In this document: positions 1-11,385 of the stretch, one piece after another
Layout of the letters: every line of letters starts with the position of its first letter
Numbering within the stretch: the stretch's first letter is position 1
Source: Heterohyrax brucei
Taxonomy: Eukaryota; Chordata; Mammalia; Hyracoidea; Procaviidae
Reading direction: 5' to 3'
DNA length: 64,000 nt
NCBI GenBank assembly: GCA_028571685.1
Contig: CM053142.1
Location: 131,432,796 to 131,496,795 of the forward strand
Notes under the pieces: model-generated
Database searches by the model: none
What the model was told of the DNA's origin: nothing
The model's input: only the letters and a program-made list of their open reading frames with translations
Translations under genes and position numbers: made by a program

Positions 1-42
1 ATAAATGGTAGGATCCCGTTTGATAAAGCCAACAAAACACTT

Positions 43-1302
43 CTGACGATTAAGTTTTCGTGAACTCATCCTAGAAAAAATGCTACATACCTCATCACTG
101 AATACCACTATGGTTACCTTCAAAGTAAGGGAAGCTATGCACCAATGCTAGTGTCTAGTCCACTCTTCAAAGCAAGTTTGGAACTCTTTTTCTAGAATGG
201 CCATTAGAGCTGTCATCGTGTTACCTTTGATGTTCTGAGTGTTATCAAAATGTCTTCCTTTCAATATCTTTTTTACCTTTGGGTAAAGAAAAAGTCTCTG
301 GGGGCCAGATCAGGTGAGTAGGTAGGGTGTTCCAATACAGTGATTTGTTTACTGGCTGTGTGAGCTGGTGTGCTGTTTTAATGCCAGAGCCATGAGTTGA
401 TGGTGAAAATTTCAGATCCTTTTCCTCTAACTTTTTCATGCAGGCTTTTCAGCACTTCCAAATAGTAAACCTGATTTACTGTTCACTTGGTACAAATTCG
501 TAATGAACAATCTCCTGATATCAAAAAAGGTTAGCAACATCATTTTGAGCCTTGATTTGGGCTGATGGAACTTTCTTGGTTGTGGAGAATTGGCTGATTT
601 CCATTTTGCACTTTAATGCTTTGTTTGAGGGTTGTGTTGGTACACTCATGTTTCATCACCAGTGATAACATAGCCCCCCAAATCATATTATCTGTCTAAA
701 AAAGGTCTTGACAAACTTTGACTCCCTTTTGCTTATTTTTGTCAGTGAGATCCATTGGGACCCTTTTCACACACACCTCTCGTGCCAAGTTTTTTAGTGA
801 AGATTTTCCTGTTTCTCTATCAATGTTTACTTGGTCTACTATGCTTCTCACAGTCAGCTAGAAATTGTGAAGCACAGTTTGACGAAGTTTTGCAATGTTT
901 ACATCAGTTCTGCTTGTCACTGGCTGCCCTGCCCTTTGTTCTTTGGTGACGCTTTCTCTCCCTTCAGAAACATTTTTAATCCATTTGTATACTGCTGTTT
1001 TCTTCATGATGTTATCCCCACAAACTTGGGGATAACACGCCCCTGATTTCACTTCCACTCTTGACAAGTTTAACAAGAAATTTAATGGTAGTTCTTTGCT
1101 CTAATTCAAGCTCCGACATTCTTGCAATGGCACATGGAAATATGAAACATCCATAATGAATGTCACCCAGCAAGACACCACCACATGTTGACAAGAACAC
1201 ATGTGAGACACTGATATACCAAGGTTATGAAAATTTATCTAGTTGTTTGCACAGTGCTGCCAGTGTAAATACATGGTGGCAAGTTGGTGCCTTAATCTGC
1301 AG
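43..1302 (-). mobile_element. Near full-length mariner (Tc1/mariner) DNA transposon, inactive
   Basis: The element reads on the minus strand. Its terminal repeats are visible at 43-64 and about 1281-1302, giving some 1260 bp, the usual size for a mariner. The transposase starts at 1119 with MSELELEQRTTIKFLVKLVK, a mariner N-terminus. It continues in another frame with KKTAVYKWIKN, then FSEGRESVT-like and RPVTSRTD-like segments (helix-turn-helix region). The C-terminal part around 245-345 still shows a YSPDLAP-like segment followed by an FFLFPK-like segment. The frame is interrupted many times, so no transposase is made. No TA target duplication could be read cleanly at the edges. Confidence 0.85.
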
Positions 1303-1703
1303 TCCTTGTGTTCATATAAAAAAATTTTGAAGATTGGTTAGAAATGCTTAGGGGTAATTCCTGAGTTGCAATGTTTTAATTTTCTTTTCAAATTTCAATA
1401 AACCTACATCACTTATTTTTACTTATTTTAATCAGAACAATGAAAGGCATTTCTATCTAAAAGCAAGAGGGGAAAAAGAAAGACCAAGGCATCAGAGAAG
1501 AACAATTCTAGATGAAGACAGTATCCAAAGATGTCTTTGGAGTGAATGACAAAAGTGAAATAGGGCAAAAGTCACTGGGAATGAGATATTAAGAGAAGGA
1601 AAGCTGAAATATTGGATCAGCCCTGCTCAGGGTCCTTGCAGCTCCCTCAGATGGTGGCAGGAACTGCAGCATCCAATTTCTTTTGCTACTGTTATCAGGA
1701 AGA
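1303..1703. other. Unassigned spacer
   Basis: No open frame or repeat is recognised. A purine-rich run lies at 1460-1500. Confidence 0.5.
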
Positions 1704-2029
1704 GTGTTGTCACCCATGGTTGAGCTGACCCCCAACTCACAGACAGCCCATGCATAGTGGAACAAAACACTGCCTGCACCATCCCCCTGATAGGTTATAG
1801 GTCAGGCTGTCATGATCCACAGGGTTTTCATTGGCTGATTGTTAGAATTAGATTACTACTCCTTTCTTCACATCTGTCTTAGTCTGGAATCTCTGTTCAG
1901 CATCATGGCAACACACAAGCCTCCAGTGACAGACGGGTTGTGGCTGTGAATGAAAGTACATTAGTCGGGAAATGAATCTGGGTTCCCACACGGAAGATGA
2001 GGTAGCTACCAGTGGCCTACCATTCTGCT
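1704..2029 (-). mobile_element. Chimeric SINE: tRNA-Gly head plus RTE 5' and 3' segments
   Basis: On the minus strand the copy starts near 2029 with a tRNA-Gly-like head (degraded A and B boxes, about 1955-2029). A segment follows that matches the RTE 5' UTR (CTGTCACTGGAGGCTTG-like at about 1930-1945, then CCAGACTAAGACAG-like at about 1880). It ends with a segment like the RTE 3' end. The same three-part order is seen at 27530-27827. It is an old copy with many substitutions. Confidence 0.7.
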
Positions 2030-2040
2030 GTGATAACAAT

Positions 2041-2092
2041 TAAAAAAAAAAAGCCCATTTCCATCAAGTCAATTCTGACTCTTAGTGATACA
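2041..2092 (-). repeat. AfroSINE 3'-tail fragment
   Basis: An A-run is followed by a CATCAAGTCAATTCTGACTC-type SINE tail. Only about 50 bp are present. Confidence 0.6.
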
Positions 2093-2094
2093 TT

Positions 2095-2255
2095 TATCAC
2101 TCCTTTTTCTGTGCCAGGTGTTACTAGTTTCTTTAAAAGCCTTACTTTCCAAAATTTTGATATAGACAGCCTCATTTAATCGTCACAACTTCTTTATGAG
2201 TTACAGGTTATTATTATCCCTGTTTTAGAGATCAAAACTGTTGGGAGAAGCAATC
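2095..2255 (-). repeat. MIR relic
   Basis: CCTCATTTAATCGTCACAAC followed by a TTATTATTATCCC run is the MIR core read in reverse. Confidence 0.6.
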
Positions 2256-2416
2256 TGCCTTGGACTCCAAATGCCAGCATGTCCTTGCTGAGTATGCCAG
2301 GAAAGCAAGACTCTGACTGCTCTTTATTGGGGCCATCTCCAGTGAGCAGCCTGGAGATGGAGTAACGTCTTCATTCAGGGAAAAGGGCCGCTTGGCTTCT
2401 GCTTACTATTTAAAAA

Positions 2417-2597
2417 AGACAAAAAAAAAAAAAAAAAAAAAAAGTCTGTTGCTATCAAGTCAATTCCAACCCATAGTGACCCTAGAAGACAGTAGAACTG
2501 CCCCACAGGGTTTCCAAGGAGGGCCTGGTGGATTTGAACTGCTGACCTTTTGATTAGCAGGTGCATCAGTTAACCACTGAGCCACCAGGGCTCCTTT
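2417..2597 (-). mobile_element. AfroSINE, short form
   Basis: A poly-A run (2419-2443) begins the plus-strand view. The body is of the CCCCACAGGGTTTCCAAGG type, and the tRNA-related head ends in GCCACCAGGGCTCC near 2595. The copy is complete from head to tail. Confidence 0.9.
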
Positions 2598-2679
2598 ACC
2601 TTGCAAATAGGGTAAAGACAACCCCCAACAAAGCAGCCCAATTACTTGCCAGCATTCCACACTAGTCACCAAGCTCAAT

Positions 2680-2792
2680 GAGATTAGGGATTTTTTTTAA
2701 AAAAAATCTTCTTTACTCTTGCAGGCTGGGAGCAAAGTGCCTGATGTACAGCAGGCCCATAAATATTTGCTGAATAAATATGCCAGATTCTA
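2680..2792 (+). repeat. L2 LINE 3' end
   Basis: AGTGCCTGATGTACAGCAGG followed by an AATATTTGCTGAATAAAT stretch matches the terminal part of L2. Confidence 0.55.
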
Positions 2793-2799
2793 TTTCAAG

Positions 2800-2856
2800 T
2801 GATGTGGTAAACGACTTACATATGTATCTTACATAACTCTTATAATAATCCTTCAA
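2800..2856 (-). repeat. MIR relic, left half
   Basis: TTATAATAATCCTTCAAG stops where the RTE starts. The MIR resumes at about 4066, so the LINE landed inside an older MIR. Confidence 0.55.
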
Positions 2857-4065
2857 GGTGTTGTTGTGTTGTTGTTAGGTGCCCTCAAGTCGGTTCTGAC
2901 TCACAGTGACACGATGGACAACAGAATGAAACATGGCCCGATTCTGTGCCATGCCCACAGCTACAGGTGGGCTTGAGTTCATCGTCGCAGTCACAGTGTC
3001 AATCCCCCTCCTTGAGGGGCTTCCTCTTTTTTGCTAACCCTTACTTTACCAAGCATAATGTCTATTTTAGTGAGCTAGTGCTGCTCTAACAGAAATACCA
3101 CAGTGAATGGCTTTAAAAAGAGAAAAGTTTATTCTCACACAGTCTGGTAGGCTAGCTGTAAGTCTGAATTCAGGTGTCTGCTTCAGGGGAAGGCTTTCCC
3201 TCTTTGTGGCTCTGGAGGAAAGTCCTCGTGTTGCGTCAGTCTTTGCTCGTGTAGCATCTCGGCACAGGAACCTCAGGACTGAACGACACACTCTACTGCT
3301 GTTGCTGCTTTCTTGATAGTATGAGGTTCCCAACTCTGCTGGCTTCCCTTTCCTTTCATCACTTGTAAAAGGGTAAAAGGTGGTGCCAGTCACACGCCAG
3401 GGAAACTCCCTGTACAATGGAGCAGGGAGGTGGCCTCAGGAAGGGGTTTACAGTCCCACCCTAATCCTCTTTAATGTGCAGCGTAGAAAGTCACATAACG
3501 GAGGCCAATCCCACAGCACTGGCAATCACGACCCAACCAAATTTCTGTACATATTTTTGGGGGGACACAATACAATTTATGACATCCTCCAGTGACTGGT
3601 CCCTACTGATAGCATGTCCAAAGTACATGAAACGTAGTCTCATCACCCTTGCTTCTACGGAGAATTCTTGTCGTACACCGTCCAAGGAAGATTGGTTCAT
3701 TCTTTTGGTAGTTACAGTATATTCAGTATTCTTGGTCAACACCACAACTCAAAAGTGTCAGTTCTTCTCAGGTCTTCCTCAGTTGTTGTCTAATTTCCAC
3801 ATTCATGTAAGGTGATTGAAAACACCATGACTTGGGTCTTTAAGGTGACTGCTTTGCTTTTCAACATTTTAAAGAGGTTTTTCTTTTTCTTTTCCCCTGC
3901 AGATTTACCCAGTGCAATGCATTTTTTCCCTCTTAACTGCTGCTTCCATAGACATTAATTATGGATCAAAATAAAGTGAAATCTTTGAAAACCTCAATCT
4001 TTTCTCTATTTATCATGATGTTGGTTATTGGTCCACTTCTTGTTGTCTTCACCTTATTTCTAACA
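2857..4065 (-). mobile_element. RTE (BovB/RTE1_LA-type) LINE, 5' truncated, split by an LTR
   Basis: The 3' end is at 2857-2890 (GTTGTTGTTAGGTGCC read in reverse). The C-terminal region of the RTE protein is readable on the minus strand, with RLRFMYFGHAISRDQSLE corresponding to the family's TYFGHVVRRDQSLE-like stretch. The copy extends into the region past the reverse transcriptase and stops at about 4065, so it is strongly 5' truncated. An LTR fossil occupies 3059-3584. Confidence 0.85.
3059..3584 (-). mobile_element. Solo LTR fossil, ERVL-MaLR-like afrotherian family
   Basis: About 525 bp, on the minus strand, inside the RTE copy. Its ends and layout match the copies at 9147, 18183, 33916 and 61001. 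No internal retroviral region is attached. It is a non-coding, broken fossil, younger than the RTE it interrupts. Confidence 0.7.
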
Positions 4066-4240
4066 TAGAGGACCATTATTTCCCTTTTTACAGATGAGAA
4101 GGGTGAGGCTCAGAAAGATTAAATAACTTGCTCATGATCACACAGATAGAAGATGGTGCAACTAGGAATGAAACCTGACTTGTCCAACTTTAAAGCTTGC
4201 TGCTGAGCTACTTACCTTTCAGGCTGCCTCCCGTGGTTTG
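4066..4240 (-). repeat. MIR relic, right half
   Basis: TTTTTACAGATGAGAAGG, a CTTGCTCATGATCACACAG stretch and a degraded tRNA-like end continue the MIR broken at 2856. Confidence 0.65.
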
Positions 4241-4245
4241 CTTCA

Positions 4246-5207
4246 CTCTTAACTTAAACATAACTCATTCAACAGGGCAAGAATCCTTTTTATTTTTAAG
4301 TTCTTTTTTTCTTTCTTTTTGAGACAAGGTGTCTTGAGATTTCATATGTAGAATGCAATGCCTTATACTAATGCCACCCAATAGTTCTCGGCATTGAGCC
4401 CGACTTCCTGAGGAGCTGGGGGTGTGATCTGCAGCTTGACTCTCCCGGTACCTCCCTCAGCCCTGTACTTTGGGTTGCTACCTACTCTACACTGGCTCTC
4501 CCAAATTAGATCTCTAATTCCATCAAAGCTGATTTCTTAACTCTTGATGAAAATAAGGTAAGAAAGTTGCCTCATAACATGGTAGAATAGAAAGATGCTA
4601 TTTTTAGTCAAGGATATGGAAGTTGTTAGTAAAAACATAGATGTTTTTCATTAAAGTCTGAGATTCTGTCTTTCCTCTAGACTACCAAACACTGATATCT
4701 AATCAGTGGGATCTAGAAATTTAAAAACACAGCTCAGCTCAAGCAATCTGTTTAAATAGGAACTCTGCAGTTAGTGATGTACATCCTCTTTTATTAATAA
4801 GTTTTACTTTTTACTAGAATAGTATATCTTTTTAATAAGCATTTCTATGGAAATTCTGGTTTCTTTTCTATGTCTGCAAGCTATCTGTCAAAGCCCAAAC
4901 AGAGTAGTTCTTTTGTCTCAGATAGGCAACTATAAATATGTTAGCATCCCTTTAGGGGATTCATAAAGGACTTATGTACACATTTGTGTGTGTGATAAAT
5001 TTCCCAATCCCAAAGCTTTTGGTGGCACAAGGAAAAAATAAATAAAGGATCAACAAATGCTATTCCAGTCATCAAACAGCATGACATAGTTCCCGGAACA
5101 CTGTAACACTATCTTACAGTAGTGTAAATGCATCGTTTTTTCCATGATTCCTCTTCAGTACTGTGTCACCATGGGAATAAACCTGCTTGCTGCCCTGACC
5201 TATGCTC
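4246..5207. other. Unassigned spacer
   Basis: No recognised element and no credible open frame. A T-rich tract lies at 4290-4322. Confidence 0.5.
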
Positions 5208-5275
5208 TCATTTCTTTCCTTCTCCCTCCCTCCCTCTCACCGTTTTTCCTTCCTTCCTCCTTTCTCTCTGTGACT
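5208..5275. repeat. Polypyrimidine (CT-rich) tract
   Basis: About 68 bp of near-continuous C/T with CTCCCTCC and TTCCTTCC units. It is a simple-sequence tract. Confidence 0.75.
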
Positions 5276-5344
5276 TATTTATTGCTTACTTTATCCTAGC
5301 ATACAACTGTGAACATGAAAAGCCCTAACTCCGCTCTCATGGAG

Positions 5345-5570
5345 TTTATTTCCTACGAAAACAACCAAACAAAACTGACAAAACCAAAACCAATCAAACA
5401 AAAAGAAACCCAGTAAACCAACTTCTTGTCAGTGGAGTGGATTCTGACTCCCTGCAACCCTACAGGGCAGTGTCAAACTGTCCCATCACATTTCCAAGGA
5501 GCAGCTAGAAGATTCGTACTGACATCCTTTTAGTTAACAGCTCAGCTTTTAATCACTGCACCACCAGTTT
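5345..5570 (-). mobile_element. AfroSINE with long A/C-rich tail
   Basis: A tail of AAACCAAAC-type units (5345-5415) precedes a diverged body. It is the first of three copies lying head to tail on the same strand. Confidence 0.75.
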
Positions 5571-5757
5571 TACGCTGCAAACCAAACAAAAAACAAAAGA
5601 CAAAAAACCATTGCTGTCCAGTTGTTTCCGACTCTTCAAAGACCCTATAGTGCAGAGTAGAATTGCCCCATAGAGTTTCCAAGGAGTTCCTGGTAGATTC
5701 AAACTACTGACCACTTAGAAGCCATAGCACTTAATCACGACACCACCAGGCTTTCCA
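5571..5757 (-). mobile_element. AfroSINE
   Basis: The tail is at 5580-5610, the body reads CCCCATAGAGTTTCCAAGG, and the head ends in CACCACCAGG at about 5750. It abuts the copies on both sides. Confidence 0.85.
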
Positions 5758-5920
5758 AAATCAAACCCATTGTTGTTGAGTTAATTCTGAGTCATAGTGA
5801 CCCTAAAGGACAGAGTAGAAGTGCCCCACAGGGTTTCCAAGGATCACTTGGTAGAGTCAAATCGTCAACCTTTTGGTTAGCAGTCATAGCATTTAACCAT
5901 TATGCCACCAGGTTTTCCCA
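5758..5920 (-). mobile_element. AfroSINE
   Basis: Third member of the head-to-tail run, with CCCCACAGGGTTTCCAAGG and a GCCACCAGGTTTTCC head end. Confidence 0.85.
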
Positions 5921-6075
5921 ATACTAAAGAATCTCGTATGTTCTAGAAAACTAGGGATTTTTCTTGGGGGCTGGCTTCCTATTACTTTCTGCTCTGTGTG
6001 TTTTACTTTCAGTGGTTTATATCACAATTCTATACAGAACAGCATGAACTTCTTAGTTTAACATTCTATTTACTG

Positions 6076-6243
6076 ACCATCCCAAAACACCTCATTGTCC
6101 TTTTGTTGATTCTAACTCACAGCAGTTCTATAGGACAGAGTAGAACAAACTGCCCCATAAGATTTCCAAGAAGCAGCTAGAGGACTCAAACTGCTGACTT
6201 TTTGGTTAGCAGCTGAACTCTTCACCACTGAACCACTAAAACT
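6076..6243 (-). mobile_element. AfroSINE
   Basis: Same strand as the preceding three. Body CCCCATAAGATTTCCAAG and head end ACCACTAAAACT are visible. About 155 bp separate it from the run. Confidence 0.8.
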
Positions 6244-6514
6244 TCTGATTACTGAAGGTGAATCAAATAAAAGTTTTATGAGATCAAACTTTAATACTCC
6301 TATCCATCAAACACATCATTTAAGAACCACTGATGGAAAAATCTAAACAAACATGAAATCTAGCTTAGTTTGGGAAGATTCCTCAACTTGAGTTGAAGAA
6401 TTTTTTTTTCCCCCATAACCCTTGGGTTACTGCTCAGTATAAGCTTGCCGATGTATAAATTGTTCTAGAGGAAGGACACAACATCAATTTATTATACGTA
6501 ATTGAATGCCTAAA

Positions 6515-6765
6515 ATCAAAGTCTGTGGGGCCAGATTGCCTGAGCTCTGCCTCTTACTATGTGGCTTTGGGGAAGTTACTGGGCTTATTTGTGCTTTCTT
6601 GCCCTTATTGGTAAAATGAAGCCAATAATGCTATTGATCCTGTAGGACTGAATGTATCAACTGAGTTAATATATACAAAGAGTTTAGAACGGTGCCAGGC
6701 GTTATGCCCTAAACTAAAGCTATTGTTCTTGTTGCTGTTGGTATTACCATTATCATCTAGTGAAA
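6515..6765 (+). repeat. MIR element, long copy
   Basis: CTGCCTCTTACTATGTGGC, a GGGAAGTTACTGGGC stretch, GTAAAATGAAGCC and GTGCCAGGCGTTATG follow MIR order almost end to end. Confidence 0.75.
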
Positions 6766-7439
6766 ATGAAAAAGACACGGAAACAACATAGAGTAGATGT
6801 TTCTGTTTCTCTCTCTTATTTCTGCATCCCAGTTCCTTCCAACATCCTCCTAATAATGGAATAGACTTTCATCAGTTGTGATAATTTGTTAGGGAACAAT
6901 TGTTCCAACAGTGACCTTCTTCTCTTAAAAGCATGCAAAAATAATTTTGAATGTAGAAATAATTCTTACTTTTCCTGCTACATTTTTTTTATGTGCTAGA
7001 TCTGAGAGAATGCATTCTGTGCTTAACAAGGCAAATTTCCAAAGCTGAGGGAATCATATTTAGCAGCATTTAATTGGGTTGCTAGATTATGTGGATATCA
7101 AAGCATCTGATACAAGAACAGATGAATAATGTACTCTTCAGGAAACATAATCACTGCATTCTATTTTCTTCTCTAGCTTTGTTTTAAATATTGAGAAAGA
7201 ACTATCCTTTTGTCTAGTTTTAAAAAATCTGTATATTTGAGAAGGGGTCTACCACCTCTGTTAATATCCCATACCTTCAGTGAAAAGAAAAGATGAAGAG
7301 AGTGGGGAGATGTATTTGTAGCAGAATGACAAAGAGGGACTACTTGAATATGGTTAACACTTACAAATTCATCTAATGATTTAGTTTTAAATGACATTTC
7401 TGTTGAACAGTGATCTTCATAAAATCAAATTATATTCAT
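6766..7439. other. Unassigned spacer
   Basis: No element recognised. A minus-strand frame at 7173-7397 has no recognisable features. Confidence 0.5.
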
Positions 7440-7790
7440 GCCTCCTTATAATTGATTGATTCATTCTATCAATTATTATTTGTGAAGCATCTAAGAATAT
7501 TCCAAGCACTGTGAATACCATAGTGAAAAGGAGAGACACAGTCTTCATATTCATAACATTCACATTCTACTGAAGAAGACACACAATTACTGAATTATCA
7601 TTTTAATGTGTACCACCAAAGGGCTGACAGGACCCTATGAGACAGACAGGTGCTCTTCAGGTCAGGGGTGTGTATGAGTCGAATCCAAGAAAGTTTCATT
7701 CAGATGTATCTGTTTAAGCTATGACACAAAGGATGGAGAAATGGAGGGTCCAGGCAGAGAGGAATATGTTTCAGTCAGTACATTCATACA
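7440..7790 (-). repeat. L2 LINE relic
   Basis: A degraded CCAAGCACTGTGAATACC segment is followed by CATTCACATTCTACTGAAG, then GGTCCAGGCAGAGAGGAA. These follow the reverse-strand order of the L2 3' region. Confidence 0.5.
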
Positions 7791-8154
7791 ATCTTGACTG
7801 CAGCTCTTCATACACATTAGAGACAACATTGAGGTACTACATGGTTTTATTTTTACAGATTTATACTGTCCTATTTTCTATCCATTCCCAGTATCCCCAC
7901 TTTCCAAACAGCCCTAATCACTGTTTCCCCATCCCAAAGCAAACTCTAAAGGCCCAGAATAGAATTAAACAAACGAATGAGAGCAAAACCTTTAAGGACT
8001 CTGGGTTTTGCTGAGCCAGGCCTGTATTTAATTCCTGTGGAAATGATCTTCAGACTGTAGATGAGTTCTTTCTGTGTCACCTTTCTAGAGTCAACAGAAC
8101 ATGAAGCCTAGTTTTGTAATTGTCCTCATCATCTAAATCAGTACATGTACATCA

Positions 8155-8442
8155 GTACAACCAGAATGCTCCTGGGGAGCAAGGATGGTGAGACTGCATC
8201 TCTCATACTTTGGACGTGTTATCAGGAAGAATCGGTTCATGCAGAAGGAGATCATGCTTGGTAAAGTAGCAAGTCAGCAAAAAACAAAAAACCCTAAAAG
8301 ATGTCGATTGACACACTGGCTACAACAAGGGGCTCAAGCATAACAACGATGGTTAGAGATGGTGCAGGACTGGGCAGGGTTTCAATCTGTTGTACACAGA
8401 ATCACTGTGAATAGCAACTGATTCAAGGTACCTAACAACAAC
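8155..8442 (+). mobile_element. RTE LINE 3' end, strongly 5' truncated
   Basis: It begins with TACAACCAGAATGCTCC and runs through the protein C-terminal region (TACTTTGGACGTGTTATC). It ends in GGTACCTAACAACAACACT. Confidence 0.85.
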
Positions 8443-8444
8443 AC

Positions 8445-8650
8445 TTGAAGTCTCTGGGTGAAATAAATGATTAAGTGCTCAACTATTAATGAAAAGGTTG
8501 GCAGTTCTAATCCCCCCAGAAGCACCTTGGAAGAAGGGGCAGGTGAAAGCCTGGTTTTTGAAAACCCTGTGAAGCACAGTTCCACTCTGAAACACGTGCG
8601 GTCACCACAGATCAGAACTGACCTGCCAGCAGCTGGTTTGGTGTTCTTCT
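8445..8650 (+). mobile_element. AfroSINE, long form
   Basis: AGTCTCTGGGTG head, a GTTGGCAGTTCTAATCC box-B-like region, and the AAAACCCTGTGAAGCACAG segment that marks the roughly 200-bp form. It directly follows the RTE tail. Confidence 0.75.
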
Positions 8651-8779
8651 GGATGCCATTTGAGGGCTTGTGACTACAGGCTGTCAAGTCAAATACGCGG
8701 GGATTCAGATCTTGAGTGATGGGTATAATGGCTATAGGTTTGGTGCTTACAGCTGTGAGTAGGTCTTCTCCAGGTACTA

Positions 8780-8960
8780 TTTATATGACTTTGCTCCTCT
8801 AGCTGTACTTAAAACATTTGACCTTCAGGCTCCTCCTTTAGAAAAGGGGGATCATTGATAGCATTTGTCCCACTGGGCTGTTATGAGCATTAAATAAGAT
8901 TGTCCATAAAAAGCACCCAACAAAGTGCCTGGTATTCAACAAACTGCTGTTATTGGTGGA
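8780..8960 (+). repeat. MIR relic
   Basis: A GAGCATTAAATAAGATTG stretch and AAAGTGCCTGGTATTCAAC match the second half of MIR. Confidence 0.6.
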
Positions 8961-9146
8961 GGTCATGCAGTAGGTGCCCAAGAAAAAGTTTAATAAGTTG
9001 TTAAATCACTGAATCCATTACTGGTGCATGGGACACAGGTGGAGCACGGTAACTGAAAAGTCCAGGTAAAGTTGACTTCAGCAAGGACATGCCCAGGGAT
9101 TCAAATGGTAGTACCAATGTCTGATTTCTCTCATTCCATGTGCTGG

Positions 9147-9671
9147 TGTCATGGATTGAATTGTGTCCCCCCAAAAATATGTGTAGCCATGTGGCTGGGC
9201 CATGATTCTTAGTTTCTTGTGATTGTCCCCCATTTTGTGGTTTTCCTGTGCTGCGTATTGAAGGATTAGGATGGGACCGTAAATCCCTTCACAGGTTCAC
9301 CTCCCTGCTTCACTGTAAAGGGAGTTTTCCTGGAGTATGGCTTGTCCCACCGTTAGTTCTTTCATCCTACAAGAGATAAAAGGAAAAGGGAAACCAGCAG
9401 AGAAGTGGGAACCTTACACCATCAAGAAAGCTGCACCAGGTGAAGAGCGCGTCCTTCAGACCCAAGGTTCCTGCGCCAAGATGCTCCCTGGACAAAAGAC
9501 TGATGCAATACCGGACTTGCTTCCAGAGCGGACAACGGGGAAAGTCTTCCCCTGGAGAGGACATTCTAAATTTGGACTTGTAGCCTACCGGACTGTGTTA
9601 AGAATAAACTTTCCTTTGTTAAAGCCATCCACCTGTGATATTTCTGTTAGAGCAGCACTGGCTGACTAAAA
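9147..9671 (+). mobile_element. Solo LTR fossil, ERVL-MaLR-like family
   Basis: About 525 bp from TGTCATGGATTGAATTGTG to a degraded end at 9671. A stop-free 110-codon frame at 9337-9669 lies wholly inside it and is fortuitous. No viral genes are present; it is a broken relic. Confidence 0.75.
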
Positions 9672-10139
9672 CTGCTAGCTTTGCCTTCACTGTGATGCTT
9701 TCATTCTCAGATAGACTCCCTTCTCCAGGTTCCAGATCTACTGACTCAGCATCCCTCATGTGTCCAATAAAAGTTCCAGAGCTGCATCTTTTGGCTTAGA
9801 TAGGCCTGATGAACCAAGTGCTTTGTCCAGGGGATACAGTGCACTCATTCACAGGGCATACAAAGCTAAGGCTTTGTACAAATGCTCACTCCTGGAGCGA
9901 GGTCCCTCCTAGACTACATGGAATAAGAATGAAGACAAGAATTGTTCCTTAGGAGGAAATTGAGGTGCTGATACTAGGAGAAGGCGAATAATTAGTGCAC
10001 AGAAAAATTCAGTGCCCATTACAGCTCTCAAGATTTTCACCATTCCATGTTCTTGACTGCCACGCTGAGGACAGGTTCCTCTTTGATCCAGCTGATAGGT
10101 CTTATGGTTCTTTTTCTCTGATCTACCTAAAACATGTAG
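9672..10139. other. Unassigned spacer
   Basis: No recognised repeat or gene. Confidence 0.5.
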
Positions 10140-10300
10140 GCTTTAAGACCTGACAAAACTGCCCCTGCCACTTCTAGTTGTGTGACCTTGAGAAATCTAC
10201 TGACTTTCTCTGCACCTTACTTCCCCTTTCTGTAAAACAGAATTTTTGTTGATAATAGATGAAAATCACTTAGCACAGTGCCAGGCTTCAACAACATTCA
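10140..10300 (+). repeat. MIR relic
   Basis: CTAGTTGTGTGACCTTGAG, TCTGTAAAACAG and CACAGTGCCAGG follow MIR order. Confidence 0.7.
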
Positions 10301-10600
10301 ACAAACATATTGGGAATACAGTGGAGAACAAGACAAGCCAGACTCTACTTGATTGTACTTAGAGTCTATGGGGGATGCAGGCAAGTTAAAAAGATGTGCC
10401 AGGAGCAGAGCAATAAATATCCGTACCGGGAAAGGAAAGGGTGGGATTGGAGCACTGGCTTAGTTTTGGTCATCAACATGGGGTGGAATGGGGCATGTCA
10501 AGGGAGGATTCCAAGAGAAGGGGACATCCGATGAGACAGGAGGATGCGGAGCATTTCAGAAGAGGGCACTGGGCTTACAAAGCCGACAAGTAAGAGAGAG
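10301..10600 (-). repeat. L2 LINE relic
   Basis: GGAATACAGTGGAGAACAAG followed by a degraded body is the reverse of the L2 3' region. The short frames here show no protein features. Confidence 0.45.
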
Positions 10601-11209
10601 CCCGATGGTTCTCATCATTGTGAGAATTCATATGACAGATGTCAAAGGCTGGCCACATCAGCCCTGACCACTGCTGGGCCCTCTATTCAGAGCAGGCAGA
10701 GGGGTGCAGACCGGGAAGTGGGCAGAGCCTGGGGGCACGGGGCATAGGCATGAGTCAGGAGGCCTCAGAAAGAAGTGGTGACAGCAGCCGAAACTCAAAG
10801 TGGAAATATAAAGCTAATTTACGTTGGTAGTCTAGCGTGGGTGACTTTCTTTACAACAAAAGGAAAACAAAGATGGGAGGAAAAAAGGAAACTAGATGCC
10901 ATGAATTATGAAATGTGCTCATGGAGGCTCTGACATGGGAGGTGAGGAACATGTGAGGAGAGAGAAAAAGTTGGAAATCTCATGAACAGGTATTTGCTGA
11001 ATTGTAGCTTTGGAAAGCCTCCAGATCCTAGCAATAAAGAGAGCCTGTCTTCTTGAATTGTCTCTCCTATTGACAGATCTGACTGAATGGCACTTGGCAT
11101 TGACAGACTGTTTTGGGGAAAAAGCTTATTTGATTTTTTTAAAAAAAATTTACACAATAGATATAAAATGAAACAGAATGCAAATAAACATGTTTCTTTT
11201 TGAGGGTAA
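10601..11209. other. Unassigned spacer
   Basis: No repeat or gene recognised; locally GC-richer at 10660-10790. Confidence 0.5.
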
Positions 11210-11385
11210 AATAACCAAAAAACCCACACCCACTGACATTATGTTGATTCCCACTCCTAGCAACACTATACGACAGAGTAGAATTACCCCATAGAGTTTC
11301 CAAGGAGCTGCTGATGGACTCAAACTATTGACTTTTTGGTTAACAGCTGTAGCATTTAACCACTATGCCTCCAGAGTTGCCTTGG
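11210..11385 (-). mobile_element. AfroSINE
   Basis: Tail AACCAAAAAACCC, body CCCCATAGAGTTTCCAAGG, head end CTATGCCTCCAGAGTTGCC. Confidence 0.85.

Noticed and set aside
3474-3815. 113-codon plus-strand frame
   Set aside because: Antisense to the RTE and across the LTR edge; a chance frame.
9337-9669. 110-codon open frame
   Set aside because: Lies wholly within a solo LTR fossil; no domain and no codon pattern. Chance frame.
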